From UBA10133 sp964348455 (GTDB taxonomy: Bacteria; Patescibacteriota; Microgenomatia; UBA1400; MFAQ01): a DNA stretch of 16,041 nt. Below are positions 1 through 7,523 of this stretch, piece by piece; position 1 is the stretch's first letter; every line of letters begins with the position of its first letter. Below the pieces are notes generated by a model. It did not search any database. It saw nothing but the letters and a program-made list of their open reading frames with translations, and was not told the origin of the DNA. The position numbers and the translations under genes are program-made. The stretch is from contig CAYGCQ010000026.1 in NCBI GenBank assembly GCA_964348455.1, forward strand, positions 1-16,041. Direction: 5' to 3'.

Positions 1-1
1 T

Positions 2-97
2 TTTAGTAGTGTGTATTCTGAAGAAATAACTAGGGATCTAACCGGAAACTACAGCGCAAAATTACAATTTGAGATAAATAAAAATGCCGGAATCTAA
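2..97 (+). CDS. C-terminal end of a PilN-like pilus assembly protein (partial)
   Basis: An open frame enters from the left edge and ends at TAA 95-97, giving 31 residues of a C-terminus (FSSVYSEEITRDL..., ending ...FEINKNAGI). It overlaps the start of the next gene by 14 nt, so the two are translationally linked. The fragment is too short to show a motif. The identity rests on position: directly before a pilO-like gene the usual neighbour is pilN, which encodes an inner-membrane protein that pairs with PilO and connects the cytoplasmic PilM ring to the pilus machine. The alternating hydrophobic pattern in the last residues fits the end of a ferredoxin-like fold. That this is coding is likely; that it is PilN is inferred. 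Confidence 0.55.
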   Translation, partial: FSSVYSEEITRDLTGNYSAKLQFEINKNAGI

Positions 98-884
98 AAT
101 TATTGGGTATAAAAAAATATTTGGCTTTGTTTTACCTAACTGGGTTAATGAGGGAATGGTTAAAAATCTAGGGATTGGTTTGTTTGCTGTTGCTGTAATG
201 TTTTCGCTACTGTTTTTTGTAATACGACCGAATTTGGAGGTGCTTAAAGATCGCGAAAAAACACTAATTTCTTCGAGGAATGAACTGGATATCTTGAAGA
301 TTTCTAAAGTGGGTTTGGATAAGCTTAGAACTGATCTGAGCGATGAGGATCAGTCTCGGATTCTCTCTTCTATGCCTCAAAGTTATTCACCTGATGCAGC
401 GGTATACGCTCTTCGCCAAATAAGTGCCGACACCGGTGTTTCAATCGTTTCTTACAATTTGCCTTCTGGAGATATATTAAGTTCTGTCTCTCCGGTTTCA
501 GGCCAAATTACGACTGGAGACATGGTAAGCTTCACTTCTTTTCCAATTAAGCTTATAGTATCTGCCCCAGTAGAGAATTTACTTAAGTTTGTTTCCGGAG
601 TTGAGTCTTCTCTTCCCTTTGGTATAGTTTCAGACCTCAATGTCCAGGAAGTGTCTAGGCTTTCGAGGACTGAGATAGATAAATCGGTACAGATAGCTAT
701 GGAGATAAAATACTACCAGTCGACTTTAAAATCGGTAAATCTTAATAAGTTACAACCACTAACTCCTGATGATTTGAAACTAGCTTCAGAATTAAGACAG
801 TACAATCTTTTAAGTGTTCCTTTGGCTAAGGAATCTTCTCAAGGTGAACCGCAGGTTGGAAAGGGAAGTATTTTTGGCTTCTAG
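84..884 (+). CDS. pilO: PilO-like type IV pilus inner-membrane assembly protein
   Basis: This is a 266-residue protein with a short cytoplasmic N-terminus, one transmembrane helix at about residues 28-47, a charged coiled-coil-like segment at about 50-90 and a periplasm-facing alpha/beta C-terminal part. That is the architecture of PilO, the membrane partner of PilN that aligns the pilus assembly subcomplex. The overlap with the upstream frame supports the pilMNO-type order. The ATG at 84 comes just before the membrane helix. Downstream, 885-951 holds no convincing terminator before the convergent khpA gene. The sequence is poorly conserved, as PilO usually is, so the call leans on topology and context. 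A generic single-pass membrane protein of another secretion system is the main alternative. Confidence 0.6.
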   Translation: MPESKIIGYKKIFGFVLPNWVNEGMVKNLGIGLFAVAVMFSLLFFVIRPNLEVLKDREKTLISSRNELDILKISKVGLDKLRTDLSDEDQSRILSSMPQSYSPDAAVYALRQISADTGVSIVSYNLPSGDILSSVSPVSGQITTGDMVSFTSFPIKLIVSAPVENLLKFVSGVESSLPFGIVSDLNVQEVSRLSRTEIDKSVQIAMEIKYYQSTLKSVNLNKLQPLTPDDLKLASELRQYNLLSVPLAKESSQGEPQVGKGSIFGF

Positions 885-951
885 TTGACATAGGAAATAA
901 TCAATATTCTCTCGTTGTTTAGATGTCTTGTGGATATCCGTTGGAGTGAGA

Positions 952-1242
952 TTAAGCTGAAACTATATCCTCGTTGGCCGGTAAATCACCGGTAACGACA
1001 TTTCCCTCCTCAAGAAGGTCTACAATGGCTCTAGTGCCCTTCTGAATGGCTGCTATACGAATTATTTGGCGAATGGCCTTGATGACTTTACCTTGCTTTC
1101 CAATGACACGGCCAACATCTTCGGGATCAACTTTAATAAGGTACTTGGTTGTGTCTTTGTCGTCTGTAGCCTCTTCGGTAATGGTAACTGTTTCGGGATG
1201 GTTTACGATGTTACTTACGATGTACTCGATTAGTTGTTTCAT
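952..1242 (-). CDS. khpA: KhpA-type KH-domain RNA-binding protein
   Basis: This 96-residue protein is little more than one KH domain. The N-terminus (MKQLIEYIVSNIVNHPE) is typical of the YlqC/KhpA family, and the KH GxxG loop is GKQG at residues 48-51, followed by the helix KVIKAIRQI. KhpA binds single-stranded RNA, in several bacteria together with KhpB/Jag, and affects cell size and small-RNA function. The gene starts 1 nt after the rpsP stop codon, so it is cotranscribed and probably coupled with it; rpsP-khpA is a very common pair. The C-terminus runs about 20 residues past the KH core in an acidic tail. The stop is TAA. Confidence 0.9.
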   Translation of the reverse strand: MKQLIEYIVSNIVNHPETVTITEEATDDKDTTKYLIKVDPEDVGRVIGKQGKVIKAIRQIIRIAAIQKGTRAIVDLLEEGNVVTGDLPANEDIVSA

Positions 1243-1243
1243 T

Positions 1244-1471
1244 TTATTTGACTAACTTTCTAATAGTATCTGTTGGCTGAGCACCCTTACTGAGCCACGA
1301 GTCATAGCTTTCTTTGTTGATAGTAATTTTTTTTTCGTCTTCCTCGTGAGGATTGTAAGTGCCTAGAATTTCTAGCACGGTTCCGGTTAATTTTGATTTA
1401 CCTTCGGCGACGACAATGCGGTATGAGCGTTGGTGTTTTTTGCCTGTGGGTTGTAGTTTGATTTTCAGCAT
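1244..1471 (-). CDS. rpsP: 30S ribosomal protein S16
   Basis: The 75-residue product begins MLKIKLQPTGKKHQRSYRIVV, the characteristic N-terminal strand of S16, and contains ILGTYNPHEEDEKKITINKE, matching the conserved GxYNP segment of the family. S16 is an early-assembling protein of the small-subunit body. The length is slightly below the usual 80-90 residues because the tail after TDTIRKLVK is short. It lies 7 nt downstream of rnc and 1 nt upstream of khpA in a minus-strand operon. The start is ATG. Confidence 0.95.
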   Translation of the reverse strand: MLKIKLQPTGKKHQRSYRIVVAEGKSKLTGTVLEILGTYNPHEEDEKKITINKESYDSWLSKGAQPTDTIRKLVK

Positions 1472-1478
1472 AGCCGTA

Positions 1479-2162
1479 TTATATCAGTTCTAGAGCTTTT
1501 TGAGCAGCTTTTTGCTCAGCCTCTTGTTTATTTTTACCTTTGCCTGTGGCTAACTGCTTGTTTTCTACGATCACTTCGACCTCAAAAGTCTTGTTGTGGT
1601 CAAGTCCAATCTCTCCAATTGTTCGATAAATGGGAGATGTTAGTCCTTGAGATTGAACCTTCTCCTGAAGAAGGGACTTTGAGTCTTTGAGCTTGTCTAG
1701 GGCAATTATGTCAACTGCATTTGGAAGAATGAACTTTTCAAAGAAGTTTTTGGCCGTTTTGAGGCCACCGTCCAGGTATAGTGCTCCTATTAAACTCTCG
1801 ATAACGTCTTCTAAGATTGATGAATTTTTCCTACCGCCGGTTGATTCCTCCCCCTTACTCATTAGTATAAAATCATTGAAATGGTGTTTTTTGGAAATCT
1901 CTGAAAGCGATTCGGTTCTAACTGTGGCAGATCTGGCAGCTGTTAAATAGCCTTCCATCTTGTCTGGGTATTCGTTGTAAAGGTATACAGAGATAAGCAT
2001 CTCCAGAATAGCATCCCCTAGGAATTCTAACCTCTCGTAAGTGTCGGTAATTCCAGGTTGGTTTAGGCAAGATCGATGTGTTAAAGCCTTTTCAAGTAGA
2101 CTTTCATCCTTGAAGTCATAACCAATAGCTTCTTGAAGAGTTTTAAGGCTTGGGTTGGTCAT
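1479..2162 (-). CDS. rnc: Ribonuclease III
   Basis: Using the ATG at 2160-2162, the protein has 227 residues, the usual RNase III size. The nuclease domain signature ERLEFLGDAILEM places metal-binding acidic residues at E43, E46 and D50, and the second acidic pair sits in EDVIESLIGALYLDGG at D119 and E122. A C-terminal double-stranded-RNA-binding domain (about 155-227) ends in KQEAEQKAAQKALELI. The enzyme cuts double-stranded RNA, including rRNA precursors. The frame is open up to an ATG at 2243, but the chosen start is preceded by AGGAAA at good distance, gives the normal N-terminus and overlaps nusB by only 20 nt. The longer start would overlap it by 101 nt and add 27 atypical residues. Position between nusB and rpsP suits rRNA processing. 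Confidence 0.95.
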   Translation of the reverse strand: MTNPSLKTLQEAIGYDFKDESLLEKALTHRSCLNQPGITDTYERLEFLGDAILEMLISVYLYNEYPDKMEGYLTAARSATVRTESLSEISKKHHFNDFILMSKGEESTGGRKNSSILEDVIESLIGALYLDGGLKTAKNFFEKFILPNAVDIIALDKLKDSKSLLQEKVQSQGLTSPIYRTIGEIGLDHNKTFEVEVIVENKQLATGKGKNKQEAEQKAAQKALELI

Positions 2163-2532
2163 TCGTTGTTTCCTGCCTGCCTGTATAGTCAATTGCTGCA
2201 GCCAACGCTCCATTGACAAAGCTTGAGCTGGTTTTGCCTCCATACCTTTTGGCTATCTCAACGGCTTCGTCGATAATGACCTTGGTTGGGGTTTGGGTTT
2301 TATATAGGAGTTCGTAGACCGCTTGTCTGAGCACAGCAAGATCTACTCTGTTAATTTGAGAAATTGGCCACTCGGGAGCGCATTTTTGGATAATTTCGTC
2401 GATTTCGGTGATGTGAGAGTTAATCTTGTCTACACGGCTGGGGTGTTCTGGTTGATCGGTAAAACTGCCGGCGAAGAGGGACTTGAAAACAAGGATTCTT
2501 TTGAGGTGTCTAGGATCTAGGGCAGATTTCAC
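2143..2532 (-). CDS. nusB: Transcription antitermination protein NusB
   Basis: The 129-residue protein matches NusB over its whole length. The most telling part is the C-terminal block with INRVDLAVLRQAVYELLY, then PTKVIIDEAVEIAKRYG and SSFVNGALAA. NusB binds boxA RNA with NusE (S10) and supports antitermination in rRNA transcription. The initiation codon is GTG at 2530-2532; no in-frame ATG gives a sensible N-terminus. It begins 5 nt after the rpmF stop and its end overlaps the start of rnc by 20 nt, so rpmF, nusB and rnc form one translationally linked run. The tail after the last helix (YTGRQETTNDQPKP) is non-conserved. Confidence 0.93.
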   Translation of the reverse strand: MKSALDPRHLKRILVFKSLFAGSFTDQPEHPSRVDKINSHITEIDEIIQKCAPEWPISQINRVDLAVLRQAVYELLYKTQTPTKVIIDEAVEIAKRYGGKTSSSFVNGALAAAIDYTGRQETTNDQPKP

Positions 2533-2537
2533 AGTTT

Positions 2538-2690
2538 TTATTTAGTTTTGCAAACAGGGCAAAGATAGTGATTTCTTTTAAGACTTCCACATTTTTTACA
2601 AGTGATGAGCTTGGGTTCAATTAAATGAATTTGAGATCTCCTTTTGCCTTGTCTAGCAGTAGATATTTTTCTTTTTGGTGTAGCAGCCAT
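2538..2690 (-). CDS. rpmF: 50S ribosomal protein L32
   Basis: With the ATG at 2688-2690 the product is 50 residues: MAATPKRKISTARQGKRRSQ followed by a zinc ribbon with the pairs CKKC and CPVC. This is bacterial L32 of the zinc-binding type. The frame stays open to 2825, inside recG, but that longer start would add 45 residues absent from L32 proteins, so it is rejected. A TACAAT hexamer 8 nt upstream of the ATG suggests the gene also has its own promoter with nearly no leader, besides readthrough from recG. Confidence 0.95.
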   Translation of the reverse strand: MAATPKRKISTARQGKRRSQIHLIEPKLITCKKCGSLKRNHYLCPVCKTK

Positions 2691-2698
2691 ATGTGTGT

Positions 2699-2704
2699 AT
2701 TGTA
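2699..2704 (-). promoter_or_regulatory. Possible -10 element for rpmF
   Basis: On the minus strand TACAAT lies 8 nt before the rpmF ATG, in the 64-nt gap after recG. No clear -35 hexamer sits 16-18 nt upstream. A start about 7 nt past the -10 would put the transcript 5' end essentially at the ATG. The surrounding AT-rich sequence offers other weak -10 matches (TATATAAAT), so this is tentative. Confidence 0.35.
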
Positions 2705-2754
2705 CTCTATTTATATAGTTCCCAGCTTTCGCGGAGATGATGAGTATGTCGATT

Positions 2755-4743
2755 TTACCAAGTAAGTAGCCTTCTGGCAATCTCCAAAGCTTTTTGCTTG
2801 TCTGAGCGGACAATTTTGACGGCATCTGACTTTGAGGCTAAGAAGAGTTTTTTAGACCAAAAATATTTTAGTCTGGTTTGTAATGCTCCGTGCTGCTTCT
2901 CTCCAAAGATTTCTCCGGCTCCCCTGAGTCGGAGATCTTTTTGAGCTAAAACGAGGCCATTATGGTATTTTTGCAGTAACTGGAGTCTTTCGGTCTCTAC
3001 ATCGTCGTCACTGGAGGGTACTAAGAAGCAGTACCCCTGTTCTCCTCCCCTACCCACACGACCTCTTAATTGATGAAGTTGAGCGAGACCGAATCTTTCT
3101 GCAGAGTGAATGATCATTATGTTTGCAGTCGGGATATCAATGCCCACTTCAATTAATGATGTTGATACTAAAACGCTTCCTGGTGTATTTTTGAAGCCTG
3201 TAAGAACCTCCTGTTGTTTTTCTGGTGCAACCTTGCCATGGATTGCTGACAATGGGAACTTATCGGGAAAAATTTTCCGGTACTCTAAAGTCTTTTTTTC
3301 GACAGAAGAGACGTTTTTGTCATGTTCGGAAATGTTAGGGCAAACGACAAATATCTGATTACCTTTTTCAAGTTCTGTTATTAACCATTTTGGGCTGTTT
3401 TTAAACTTGGTGGGTGAAACAACGAAAGTTTTAACAGGTAACCTGTTTGCTGGTTTGTGGTGCAAGTTGCTTATCTCGATATCTCCCAGGAGTCCTAGGG
3501 CTACTGTTCTAGGTATTGGTGTGGCCGAAAGATTGAAAAGATGTGGGACGGGGGTTCTTTTTAAAAGAAGCTCTCTCTGATTAACTCCAAATTTGTGTTG
3601 TTCGTCTATGGCCACAAAAGCTAAGGGAGGGTTCAAACATATTGGGAGTTGACTGAGTAAGGCATGGGTTCCGATAAAAAGAGTAGGAGTAATATGATCA
3701 TTAATTACTATCGGTGACTCGGCTGTTACAAGAGTAACTTTATTTTGGGAAAGGGAGTGTAATTTAAAGGTATTGTAGTGTTGAGTAGCCAGTATTTCGG
3801 TTGGAGCAAGAATGGCACAACTTGAACCTGAGGCTAAACATTGATTGGTGGCAAAAAATAGTGGTGCTGTTTTGCCGGAACCGGTTTCTCCTTGGATTAG
3901 CCGATGAGTAAATTCTGAACTTTTAAGGTCTTTTTCAATTTGTTTTATGGTTTTCATCTGATCTCCAGTCAAATCAAAAGGGATTTTCCTTATTGTTTTA
4001 GAATTAATATTAGAGTCTATTTTAATTGCTATTGAGCTTCCAAGATCTTCAAGCTCGAGTCGGTTATTGATATTAATTCTTAGATGTTCATTGTATGAGA
4101 GTCTTTTATCTGCCAGCAAGCGTTCTCTGTTCTCAAGCGGAAAATGAATTTTTTGGATAGCTCTGGATAAAGGTAGTAACTCGTTTTTTTGAAGCAACTG
4201 GTTGCTTAAGGGGTCTTTGGTGTTTATCTCAGGAATAAGTTCGAATATCTTTTTCCGAAGCCATCGTGAAGTAATGCCTGCCGTTTGCGGATAAATCGGC
4301 ACCATGCCTTTTGTGTTTATGGTAAAGGAATCCCCTTCTTCGATGATTGGTGAGATTAGGGTTAACCCTTTACCAAAAAAAGTTGGTTTGCCGGCGATAC
4401 TGTAGTTGGAGTCGGCTTTAATTATCTTTTTTATATACGGATTGTTAAACCAAGTTAAGGTTATTTTTCCAGATGAGTCATTGGCTGTAGCTTGTGTGAC
4501 TAGTTTTCCGGTGCCGGAATAAAAAGTCTTTGGAGTAGAGATTGTGGCAAGAAATGAACCCGGCTCTTTAGCTCTTAAGTCTTTGATCTTAACTTGTTTG
4601 GAAAAATCAAGATAGGTTCTGGGAAAGTGTTTTAGTAGTTCTCCGACTGTGTGAATATTGAGTCGATCCAGCCTTTCTTGCATAGCAGGGCCAATACCCT
4701 TTATTGTGGTTATAGAATCTCCGGGAAAGATAGTGTTGCTCAT
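2755..4743 (-). CDS. recG: ATP-dependent DNA helicase RecG
   Basis: The 662-residue protein has the full RecG layout. The N-terminal part has a helix-hairpin-helix-like segment (IKGIGPAMQERLDRLNI, about 14-30) and the OB wedge domain (about 60-140). It is followed by helicase domain 1 with Walker A GETGSGKT (285-292) and the DEQH box at 380-383, then SATPIPRT (406-413). Helicase domain 2 has QLHQLRGRVGRG. The C-terminal DLRLRGAGEIFGEKQHG segment corresponds to the RecG translocation motif. RecG remodels stalled replication forks and branched DNA. The Walker A reads GE where most RecG have GD, a conservative change. Its ATG overlaps the TGA of a 31-codon upstream frame. It is slightly shorter than E. 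coli RecG (693 residues). Confidence 0.97.
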   Translation of the reverse strand: MSNTIFPGDSITTIKGIGPAMQERLDRLNIHTVGELLKHFPRTYLDFSKQVKIKDLRAKEPGSFLATISTPKTFYSGTGKLVTQATANDSSGKITLTWFNNPYIKKIIKADSNYSIAGKPTFFGKGLTLISPIIEEGDSFTINTKGMVPIYPQTAGITSRWLRKKIFELIPEINTKDPLSNQLLQKNELLPLSRAIQKIHFPLENRERLLADKRLSYNEHLRININNRLELEDLGSSIAIKIDSNINSKTIRKIPFDLTGDQMKTIKQIEKDLKSSEFTHRLIQGETGSGKTAPLFFATNQCLASGSSCAILAPTEILATQHYNTFKLHSLSQNKVTLVTAESPIVINDHITPTLFIGTHALLSQLPICLNPPLAFVAIDEQHKFGVNQRELLLKRTPVPHLFNLSATPIPRTVALGLLGDIEISNLHHKPANRLPVKTFVVSPTKFKNSPKWLITELEKGNQIFVVCPNISEHDKNVSSVEKKTLEYRKIFPDKFPLSAIHGKVAPEKQQEVLTGFKNTPGSVLVSTSLIEVGIDIPTANIMIIHSAERFGLAQLHQLRGRVGRGGEQGYCFLVPSSDDDVETERLQLLQKYHNGLVLAQKDLRLRGAGEIFGEKQHGALQTRLKYFWSKKLFLASKSDAVKIVRSDKQKALEIARRLLTW

Positions 4744-4835
4744 GTGATAAAGAGTGAGGCAAAGGTGGTGAGAATAAGTGCTAAAGATCCCATGAATATT
4801 ATGGCAGTGAATAGTTTTCTTTTTCTTTTTGTCAT
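4740..4835 (-). CDS. 31-residue single-span membrane miniprotein upstream of recG
   Basis: A short minus-strand frame runs from ATG 4833-4835 to TGA 4740-4742. It encodes MTKRKRKLFTAI followed by a hydrophobic stretch IFMGSLALILTTFASLFIT. The first seven residues carry five basic ones and residues 9-30 are apolar, so a single membrane helix with a cytoplasmic N-terminus is predicted. Its TGA overlaps the recG ATG (ATGA), a classic coupling junction, and a TATAAT box sits 16 nt upstream. That makes it the first gene of the recG operon, or a leader peptide for it. There is no obvious Shine-Dalgarno sequence. I recognise no family. It could be chance, but three features agree: codon-wise openness, start/stop coupling and clean membrane topology. 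Confidence 0.55.
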   Translation of the reverse strand: MTKRKRKLFTAIIFMGSLALILTTFASLFIT

Positions 4836-4851
4836 ATGTTTACTATATTCG

Positions 4852-4859
4852 ATTATAAT
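4852..4859. promoter_or_regulatory. Overlapping divergent -10 boxes between the recG operon and the PBP gene
   Basis: The 8-bp core ATTATAAT contains TATAAT on the plus strand (4854-4859) and TATAAT on the minus strand (4852-4857). Each points to its own divergent gene: the PBP ATG is 14 nt downstream and the miniprotein ATG 16 nt downstream. The minus-strand side has a partial -35 (TGTACA, 4875-4880, spacer 17) lying inside the first codons of the PBP gene. The plus-strand side has no good -35. Both consensus hexamers are exact; that they act as promoters is inferred. Confidence 0.55.
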
Positions 4860-4873
4860 AAGTTAGATAGCTT

Positions 4874-7468
4874 ATGTACAGAAGACGCAAAATAAAATTA
4901 CCTTACAACCTTCTCTCTAAGATAAATCTTGGGAAGATAAATCTCGGAAAAGTAATCTTTTTTGGTTTGTTGGGGCTAACACTTTTTGTAGTCTTGGTCT
5001 TTGTTTGGTTTGGTAGAGATCTTCCAGATCCAACTAAAGTTCAGCGTAAAAGTGGTTACTCATCTGAAATATTGGACCGAACCGGCAAGGTAATTCTCTA
5101 TGATGTATTTACAGATCAAGACAGGAAATTTATACTCTTGTCTGATATTCCAGATTATCTACGAAAAGCTACAATCTCAATTGAAGACAAAGAGTTTTAC
5201 ACCCATCATGGATTCGACCCCATGGCTTTTTTGCGTATTTTAAAAAACGTAGTAGTTAGTCAAAGACTAATAGGTGGCTCTACCTTAACTCAACAGTTGG
5301 TAAAAATGATTTTACTGACCAATGAGAGATCTGTTTCAAGAAAGGTCCGAGAATTTATGTTGGCGCTTAGAATTGAAAAAACCTTTACTAAAGATGAGAT
5401 TTTACAAATGTATCTAAATGAAGCTCCTTACGGTGGAACTGCGGTAGGTGTGTCAGCGGCTTCAAGAATTTACTTTGGAAAAGAGCCAAAAGAACTGACT
5501 TTGACAGAATGTGTCCTATTGGCAGGTCTTCCACAATCCCCTTCTAGGTACTCACCATATTCAGGTAGCAATAAAAAAGCATATTTACCTCGGGCAAAGG
5601 AGGTTTCTCGTAGAATGAAGGAGGATGGGTATATTACGGAGGCGATGGAAACACAGGTTAATTCAGAGCTGGACACTATTCAGTTTAAAGGTTTGGGTAG
5701 TAGCAAAATAAAAGCTGCTCATTTTGTAATGTATGTGAAGCAAGAGTTGGAGGATAAATATGGCTCAACCATATTGGATACCGGAGGCCTTAAGGTCACA
5801 ACTAGTTTAGACTGGGATGCTCAAGAAAAAGCAGAGTTAGCGGTAAAAGAAGAAATAGACAAAGTTACGAAGAGCTTGAATATAAAAAATGGAGCTTCTA
5901 TTATTCTTGATACTAATTCTGGCGAAATTCTAAGTATGGTCGGATCCAAGGATTTTTTTGACACATCTATTGATGGTGAGGTAAATGTGGTAACTAGATT
6001 ACGCCAGCCAGGTTCTTCGATTAAGCCACTGGTTTATGCTACAGCTTTTATGAAAAATTTTGGACCAGCAACTGTAATTGCTGATGTTGTGACTGAATTT
6101 CCAGGTAAGGATGAAAAAACTCCATATATTCCAAAAAATTATGACGGTAAAGAGCATGGACTATTACACCTGAGAGATGCTTTGGCTAGTTCAATTAATG
6201 TGCCCGCTGTGAAGTTGATTGCTCTTACGGGTGTAAGCGATGTGTTGCGACAAGGGTACAAGATGGGGTTCGACTCGCTGGAGCCCACTCAAGAAACGAT
6301 GTCTCGGGTAGGCCTTTCAATGGCTTTAGGGGGGGCTGAGATAAGACTCCTTGACATGGCTTCGGCGTACAGTTCCTTTGCTAATGATGGGTACAAGGTG
6401 TCTCCCGTAGCCATCTTAAAGATTGAAGATGCCACAGGTAAAGTGATTTTTGAGCACAAACAGGTAAAACATGAACAGGTAATGGACAAAAAGGTGGCTT
6501 TTTTGATTAACTCAATATTGTCAGATAATAATGCTCGCCTACTTACTTTTGGGCAAAATTCTTACTTGAATCTTGGCCCGAGGGCTGTGGCGGTAAAAAC
6601 AGGAACTACAAATGATCTCCGTGATAACTGGACAATTGGCTGGACTCGTGATTTTATTGTTGGCGTTTGGGTAGGAAATAATGACAATGAAAAAATGAAA
6701 AACGTGGCTTCAGGCGTGTCCGGTGCTGCACCTATTTGGAGAAGAGAAATGTTAGACATGCTAACCAAAAGACCTGATAAACCCTTTAATGTTCCCAGTG
6801 GTGTCTCTCAGGTGGAGGTAGATAAAATTTCGGGATATCCGGCTCATGATGGATTTGGGAGTTATAAAGAGTGGTTTATTGATGGAAGTATCCCAACAGG
6901 TCCTGATCCGATTCATACTAGAGTTAAGCTTTGTAAAAATGATCCTTCTCGCCTTGCTGATCCCGTATCTGTTTCTCAAGGAAACTATGATGAAAAAGAA
7001 TTTGTCATCATTAAGGAAAGTGATCCACTTACTAATAAGAATTTATGGCAAAAATCGATTAATGAGTGGGTCATAAAACAAAACAATCCAATTTACAATG
7101 TTCCTACCGAGTTGTGTGGAGCAAGCTCATCTATGGATATTCAAATTGTCACCCCGGGAGATCGAAGTCGTACCGATGGTGATGAGATTACTATTCGCTT
7201 TTCGGTTGCATCCAGTAAGCCGATTGTAGAATCAAAGATATTTGTCGATGGAGTATTGGAGCATACAATTACCGATGGCGAAAATATTAGAAAGTTGAAA
7301 GTCAGCACTGGACAGCACACTCTCCGAATAAGTTCCAGGAACAACGAAGGCAAAGAGGAGTCAAAAACAATTGATTTTGCTATAAATGTAGACTATATGT
7401 CCCCTACTCCCAGTCCAACTGCGATTCCCAGCATTTCTCCGTCTGCTACTGTTACAGTGACACCTTAA
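4874..7468 (+). CDS. Class A penicillin-binding protein (glycosyltransferase GT51 plus transpeptidase)
   Basis: This 864-residue bifunctional enzyme polymerises lipid II glycan chains and crosslinks peptides outside the membrane. A basic N-terminus is followed by a membrane anchor (about 27-47). The GT51 domain spans about 85-260, with SIEDKEFYTHHG (catalytic Glu near 104), GGSTLTQQLVK (134-144) and EILQMYLNEAPYGG (175-188). The transpeptidase domain (about 335-630) has SxxK as SSIK with Ser381 and Lys384, SxN as SIN at 440-442, and KTGTT at 575-579. After it come a Cys-containing linker, an Ig-like beta domain (about 754-839) and a Pro/Thr/Ser tail (843-864) that may span or bind the wall. 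All catalytic motifs are intact. There is no Shine-Dalgarno before the ATG. It is of PBP1a/PonA type. Confidence 0.95.
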   Translation: MYRRRKIKLPYNLLSKINLGKINLGKVIFFGLLGLTLFVVLVFVWFGRDLPDPTKVQRKSGYSSEILDRTGKVILYDVFTDQDRKFILLSDIPDYLRKATISIEDKEFYTHHGFDPMAFLRILKNVVVSQRLIGGSTLTQQLVKMILLTNERSVSRKVREFMLALRIEKTFTKDEILQMYLNEAPYGGTAVGVSAASRIYFGKEPKELTLTECVLLAGLPQSPSRYSPYSGSNKKAYLPRAKEVSRRMKEDGYITEAMETQVNSELDTIQFKGLGSSKIKAAHFVMYVKQELEDKYGSTILDTGGLKVTTSLDWDAQEKAELAVKEEIDKVTKSLNIKNGASIILDTNSGEILSMVGSKDFFDTSIDGEVNVVTRLRQPGSSIKPLVYATAFMKNFGPATVIADVVTEFPGKDEKTPYIPKNYDGKEHGLLHLRDALASSINVPAVKLIALTGVSDVLRQGYKMGFDSLEPTQETMSRVGLSMALGGAEIRLLDMASAYSSFANDGYKVSPVAILKIEDATGKVIFEHKQVKHEQVMDKKVAFLINSILSDNNARLLTFGQNSYLNLGPRAVAVKTGTTNDLRDNWTIGWTRDFIVGVWVGNNDNEKMKNVASGVSGAAPIWRREMLDMLTKRPDKPFNVPSGVSQVEVDKISGYPAHDGFGSYKEWFIDGSIPTGPDPIHTRVKLCKNDPSRLADPVSVSQGNYDEKEFVIIKESDPLTNKNLWQKSINEWVIKQNNPIYNVPTELCGASSSMDIQIVTPGDRSRTDGDEITIRFSVASSKPIVESKIFVDGVLEHTITDGENIRKLKVSTGQHTLRISSRNNEGKEESKTIDFAINVDYMSPTPSPTAIPSISPSATVTVTP

Positions 7469-7523
7469 TTTGCTTTTTTCTTCTAGCCTTATGAGTCGCA
7501 TGGGTCCTAAACGGCTTTTCGCA

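Noticed and set aside
2691..2825. N-terminal extension of rpmF
   Set aside because: The extra 45 residues overlap recG in another frame and are not part of L32; the ATG at 2690 gives the normal protein.
4651..4866. 71-residue plus-strand frame before the PBP gene
   Set aside because: It is antisense to recG and the miniprotein, crosses the promoter and has no recognisable features.
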